The position numbers and the translations under genes are program-made. A DNA stretch of 64,000 bases from assembly GCA_034336665.1 (NCBI GenBank), contig CM067572.1, positions 241,786-305,785 of the forward strand. The letters are read 5' to 3'. The notes beneath the pieces were generated by a model that saw only the letters and a program-made list of their open reading frames with translations, was not told the origin of the DNA and did not search any database. The DNA comes from Luscinia megarhynchos (taxonomy: Eukaryota; Chordata; Aves; Passeriformes; Turdidae). Positions 60,942-64,000 of this stretch are shown one piece after another. Numbering within the stretch: position 1 is the stretch's first letter; every line of letters starts with the position of its first letter.

Positions 60942-63285
60942 ATGCGAGCGGCGGGGCTGCGGCGGCTGCTGCCGCTGCTGCTGCTGCTGGCGGCGCTGGC
61001 GGCGGCTCCGGGCGGCGGCGGCTCCGCGGCGGCGGAGCAGGGCGGGCTGCCGGCCAAGAAGCTGCGCATGGCCTACGCCACCGGGCCGCTGCTCAAGTTC
61101 CAGATCTGGTGAGGGGCGCCCGCCAAGATGGCGGCGGCCAAGATGGCGGCGTCCGCCGGGCTGTCGCCTCTGCCTCCCTCGTTCGTTCGTTTTTCTTCCC
61201 CTCCTTTCCGTCGGCGCTTCGGCCGCCTCGCTCGCTGCTGTGGTCCGTGCAGGGGCCGGGGCCGCCCCGCCCCGGGCCGGCTGTCGGGGCCCGGACCCTG
61301 TTGGAGCGTGGGCGGCGGCACCGGGCCGCGGGCGGCGGCTCCTTCAGTGGGGCCCACGCTACGGCCACCCGCCAGAAATCCGCGCTGTTCGGGCCCTTCA
61401 GTGCCGTGCGTGGCCTTATGCTGGTGCGGGACTAACGTTTGGGAGGGACCGATGTCTCAGCAGTGGCTGTGATTGTGTGTTTGCTTTGGTGCAGTGCCCG
61501 TATTGCGGTCGGTGCTCTCTCGGTTGCACCATCCGGGGCGTTGCGGCGGTGTCAGCAGCTCGCAGCAGGGCTGAGCAGCCCCGCGCACGGAGCCTGGCTG
61601 CGGGCAGCGGCCTCAGGGACCCGGGCCCTGCGGCTCCGTGAGGCGCCGCAGAATGCTCAGGGGTTTGGGGCCATTGGCTCTTTAGCGCAGTTTGATGGAG
61701 ACGGCTGCTGAAAGGCGAGGCGGGGGACAGCTCGGGAATATTTAACTCCTGCAGTTCCGTGTCCTGCTAACACCGGGGTGGCTGGGAGCGACATTGCCTG
61801 TCTGGGATCCCAGACAGTCCCAAAGAGGGATTCAGACGGCTCTCTATGAAATTTTGGGTTTTGTTTTTGGTTTTTTTTTGGGGGGGGGGGGGGCACAGAG
61901 CAAGGGATTGCTTATATTGACTTTGTGAATGAATCCTTACTTAACGAATTTTTCCAGGGAATGTGAGTCATTTGATACCCAGTGGGTGTTTCCAGAGCTC
62001 TGTGTCTGTGCTGGGATGTGGAGCAAGCCATCGCAGCACACTCAGGGCTTACCTGTTGGGATTTGCCATGCGTGATTTCACTGCGGGTCGGGTTTTCTCT
62101 GTGCCGTGAGCCAGTGTGGTTGTGTTTTACCTGGGGGGTTCTGCAGAGGTGGGTGGTGGCCAGCAGGATCTGTGTGACAGTGCTGTCTGTGCTCAGTGTC
62201 TCCTGAGGCTACAGGCGGGTGTTTGAGGAGTACATGCGGGTCATCAGCCAGCGGTACCCAGACATCCGAATCGAAGGCGAGAACTACCTTCCTCAGCCCA
62301 TCTATAGGTGAGCGTGCCCCTCCTGCTGTGGGCTGCTTGGCCTTTGCACTGACACCATACTGACAGTGTAAGCTTAAGGGGACTTTCTCTTGTGGTTACA
62401 TACAAGTGTGGTGATTTTCTGCCTTCCAGGTAGCTGCCTTAGTTATCACTGTGTGGTTATCTGTATGATGAGGCCTGTCATATCTAACTTAAAATAAATT
62501 ATGTAACTGTTTTTTTTAAATAGTGAATTTCCCCAGCTTTTCTGCATGCTGTATCTGGACATAAATTAAATTTGTTGCTCAGACTTATGCACTTAGTGCC
62601 AAATCCCTGTCCTGGGTTAAGGACACAGATAAAAGCTCAATTTTAACATCTGAATCAGAGCTCACTTTGGGGGGGTAAGCTGCCAGAGCGACTTTTGCTG
62701 CAGCTGTGGGGGGAAAGCCCAAAGCAATTCAGAAAAAGCCGAAATGGTGTTATTCCTGCTCCTTAAAGCAGTGTGCCCACGCTGCAGGGTGATGCCATAG
62801 TTACTGGGTGGCTCCTGCAGCAGTGGTTGGCCTGAATTCTGCCGGGGTAGTGCTGGTGGGAGGCTGCAGGGCACAGGGCCTCGCTGTGGGCTGGCTGTGG
62901 GCAGCTCTGCCTCTGGGCTGCTGTGCAAAACAGGGCCTTACTGGGGGTGTTACTAATGTGTGTTGCTTTTTTGGTTTGTTGGTTCAATTTGGTTTGGAGT
63001 TTTTTTGCAGTGAGATAAACCTTCTTGGAGAGTTTTGTACTTCTTCTGAAACATTTGGTTGTACACTATCAAAATTCTCCTGGTGAGGTGAATTACAGTT
63101 GTGTATGGTGAAGTAGGAGCTGAACCTTTCAGTCACTGGTGTGTGTTGTCTCCAACAGGCACATAGCATCCTTCCTGTCTGTCTTCAAACTAGTATTAAT
63201 TGGCTTAATCATCGTGGGCAAGGACCCGTTTGCTTTCTTTGGCATGCAAGCTCCAAGCATCTGGCAGTGGGGCCAGGAAAACAAG
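60942..63285 (+). CDS. SELENOT: Selenoprotein T, first three coding exons
   Basis: ER-anchored thioredoxin-like selenoprotein (SelWTH family) with oxidoreductase activity. Exons are 60,942-61,108 (167 nt), 62,197-62,307 (111 nt) and 63,159-63,285 (127 nt), encoding 135 residues. The rest, including the 3'-UTR SECIS element, lies past the right edge. The N-terminus is an Arg/Leu/Ala-rich signal peptide (MRAAGLRRLLPLLLLLAALA), followed by a Gly/Ala stretch. It is about ten residues longer than the human start. The conserved YATGPLLKFQI runs into C-V-S-U at residues 56-59, Sec being encoded by TGA at 62,204. Exon 3 contains a hydrophobic segment (FKLVLIGLIIVG) and ends GQENK. Exon 2-3 sequence matches the human protein essentially residue for residue. 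Frame-based tools would stop at the TGA and miss the join. Confidence 0.96.
61125..61150 (+). promoter_or_regulatory. SELENOT: Tandem YY1 sites in SELENOT intron 1
   Basis: Two identical AAGATGGCGGC elements at 61,125-61,135 and 61,140-61,150, spaced 15 bp, begin 17 bp after the exon 1 donor. YY1 sites just inside the gene body are common in CpG promoters. Confidence 0.55.
61868..61893. repeat. T-run followed by a G-run of about 14
   Basis: GGTTTTTTTTTT-type sequence runs straight into about fourteen consecutive G in SELENOT intron 1. Homopolymers of this sort are prone to sequencing error and can form G-quadruplex. Confidence 0.85.
62204..62206 (+). other. SELENOT: Selenocysteine codon TGA of SELENOT
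   Basis: TGA stands at the U of the CVSU redox motif, directly before GYRRVFEEYMRVISQRYPDI in the same frame. The Sec insertion needs a SECIS element in the 3' UTR, outside this window. Confidence 0.95.
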
Positions 63286-64000
63286 GTAAAGGACATTCTT
63301 CTTTTAGTCTGAAAAAGCAGCTCCAGCATTACTTCATGAGGGTGCTCTGTGAGTCCCTCAGTTCTGACTGATTTACCTTTTATACACTACAGCCTTACAG
63401 TAGAATAATTCTTACCAGTTGTGCTTTATGCTTTTGACAAACCCAGGTGTGCCTCTGTGATCTCCTTCCAAGCTGCTGCTACTGCAGGAGGGCAGCTGAG
63501 GTTAACTTGCTGACAAAGATGATAAAAGAGTTGTTTATTTTGTAGGGCTCAAGAGCAGCATTTCCAGCCAGTATTGTTGATGTTAAAATTTCAGCTCCCC
63601 TTCTCTGTTGTCCCTTAACTGTTTTTCAGTTGATGCTTCCATCAGACTCCTGATAGATTAGGCAGCAATTAGAAGGGCGTTAGAAAAATGAAGTTGAAAT
63701 GTTGTGGGTGTTTTTGGAGAGCAGACTGGCATGACATTGTGGGAGAATATCCCCATGAGTCAGTACTGGTGATGCCAGCAGATTCAGGGTGTTGTACTCT
63801 GATTTAGAGTAACCTCATTCCAGATTTATTCCACTAAACTAAAGTAATTTGCAGACCTTCATGCCGAGCTGCCCAGTGCCCTGGATCTTTCACTGGCCAA
63901 TTTGCATTTTGTAATATTTCCAGTTGAATGAAATGGGCCAACTCTGTGCCTGGCTGGGCTGGCTGCTGTCCCTGTGCCAGGTCCTGCAGTGTTGCAGTGA
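63286..64000 (+). other. SELENOT intron 3, continues past the window
   Basis: AT-rich unique sequence after the GTAAAG donor. I see no further SELENOT exon before the right edge; the next residues expected (VYACMMVFF) are absent. Confidence 0.6.

Larger units (their letters stand above)
61109..62196 (+). other. SELENOT intron 1, contents
   Basis: The first 550 bp continue the CpG island. The remainder is mixed unique DNA with the poly-G run. No other exon is visible. Confidence 0.55.

Overview
The window is vertebrate nuclear DNA, most likely from a bird. It carries intron-split genes with GT-AG junctions, CpG-rich TATA-less promoters, AATAAA poly(A) signals and one selenoprotein with an in-frame TGA. 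The gene order TSC22D2 > SERP1 < EIF2A > SELENOT is the order known around human 3q25 and on chicken chromosome 9. The avian assignment is an inference from compact introns, absence of recognisable mammalian repeats, and very GC-rich exons beside dense minisatellites. I cannot name the species.

Layout. Positions 1-18,650 hold no supportable gene. They contain a ~6 kb minisatellite of 22-24 bp units, three smaller tandem arrays, and a ~1.65 kb array of 10-bp units (14.46-16.11 kb), separated by plain non-coding DNA. From 18.7 to 20.3 kb lies a CpG island with its own tandem repeats, a pyrimidine tract, a consensus CRE and two short upstream ORFs. It leads into TSC22D2 (coding 20,319-41,609, plus strand). 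The coding exons are 1,949, 72 (cassette), 52 and 222 nt, giving 764 aa with the cassette or 740 aa without. The TSC22D2 3' UTR ends near 42.5 kb. From 43.7 to 45.0 kb come two minisatellites and an orphan CpG island.

SERP1 (RAMP4, 66 aa, minus strand, three coding exons 46,925-47,679, 3' UTR to about 45.5 kb) and EIF2A (579 aa, plus strand, 14 coding exons 47,885-60,377) are divergent. They share a 205-bp promoter with matches to NRF1, GC-box, ETS and YY1 sites. SELENOT starts 564 bp after the EIF2A stop. Its first three coding exons (60,942-63,285) are here, including the CVSU redox motif with Sec encoded by TGA at 62,204-62,206; the remaining exons and the SECIS element lie beyond the right edge.

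How the genes relate. SERP1 (Sec61-associated ER membrane protein), SELENOT (ER thioredoxin-like selenoprotein) and EIF2A (WD-repeat alternative initiation factor) all act in ER protein production or stress translation. TSC22D2 is a long-form TSC22 leucine-zipper protein. All exon joins were checked by hand for phase and closed without a frameshift. I saw no CRISPR array, bacterial system, intact transposon, viral gene, tRNA or rRNA. The unusual content is the tandem-repeat landscape, chiefly a helical-pitch CACCTG array and a GTGAGT-rich tract just behind an EIF2A splice donor.
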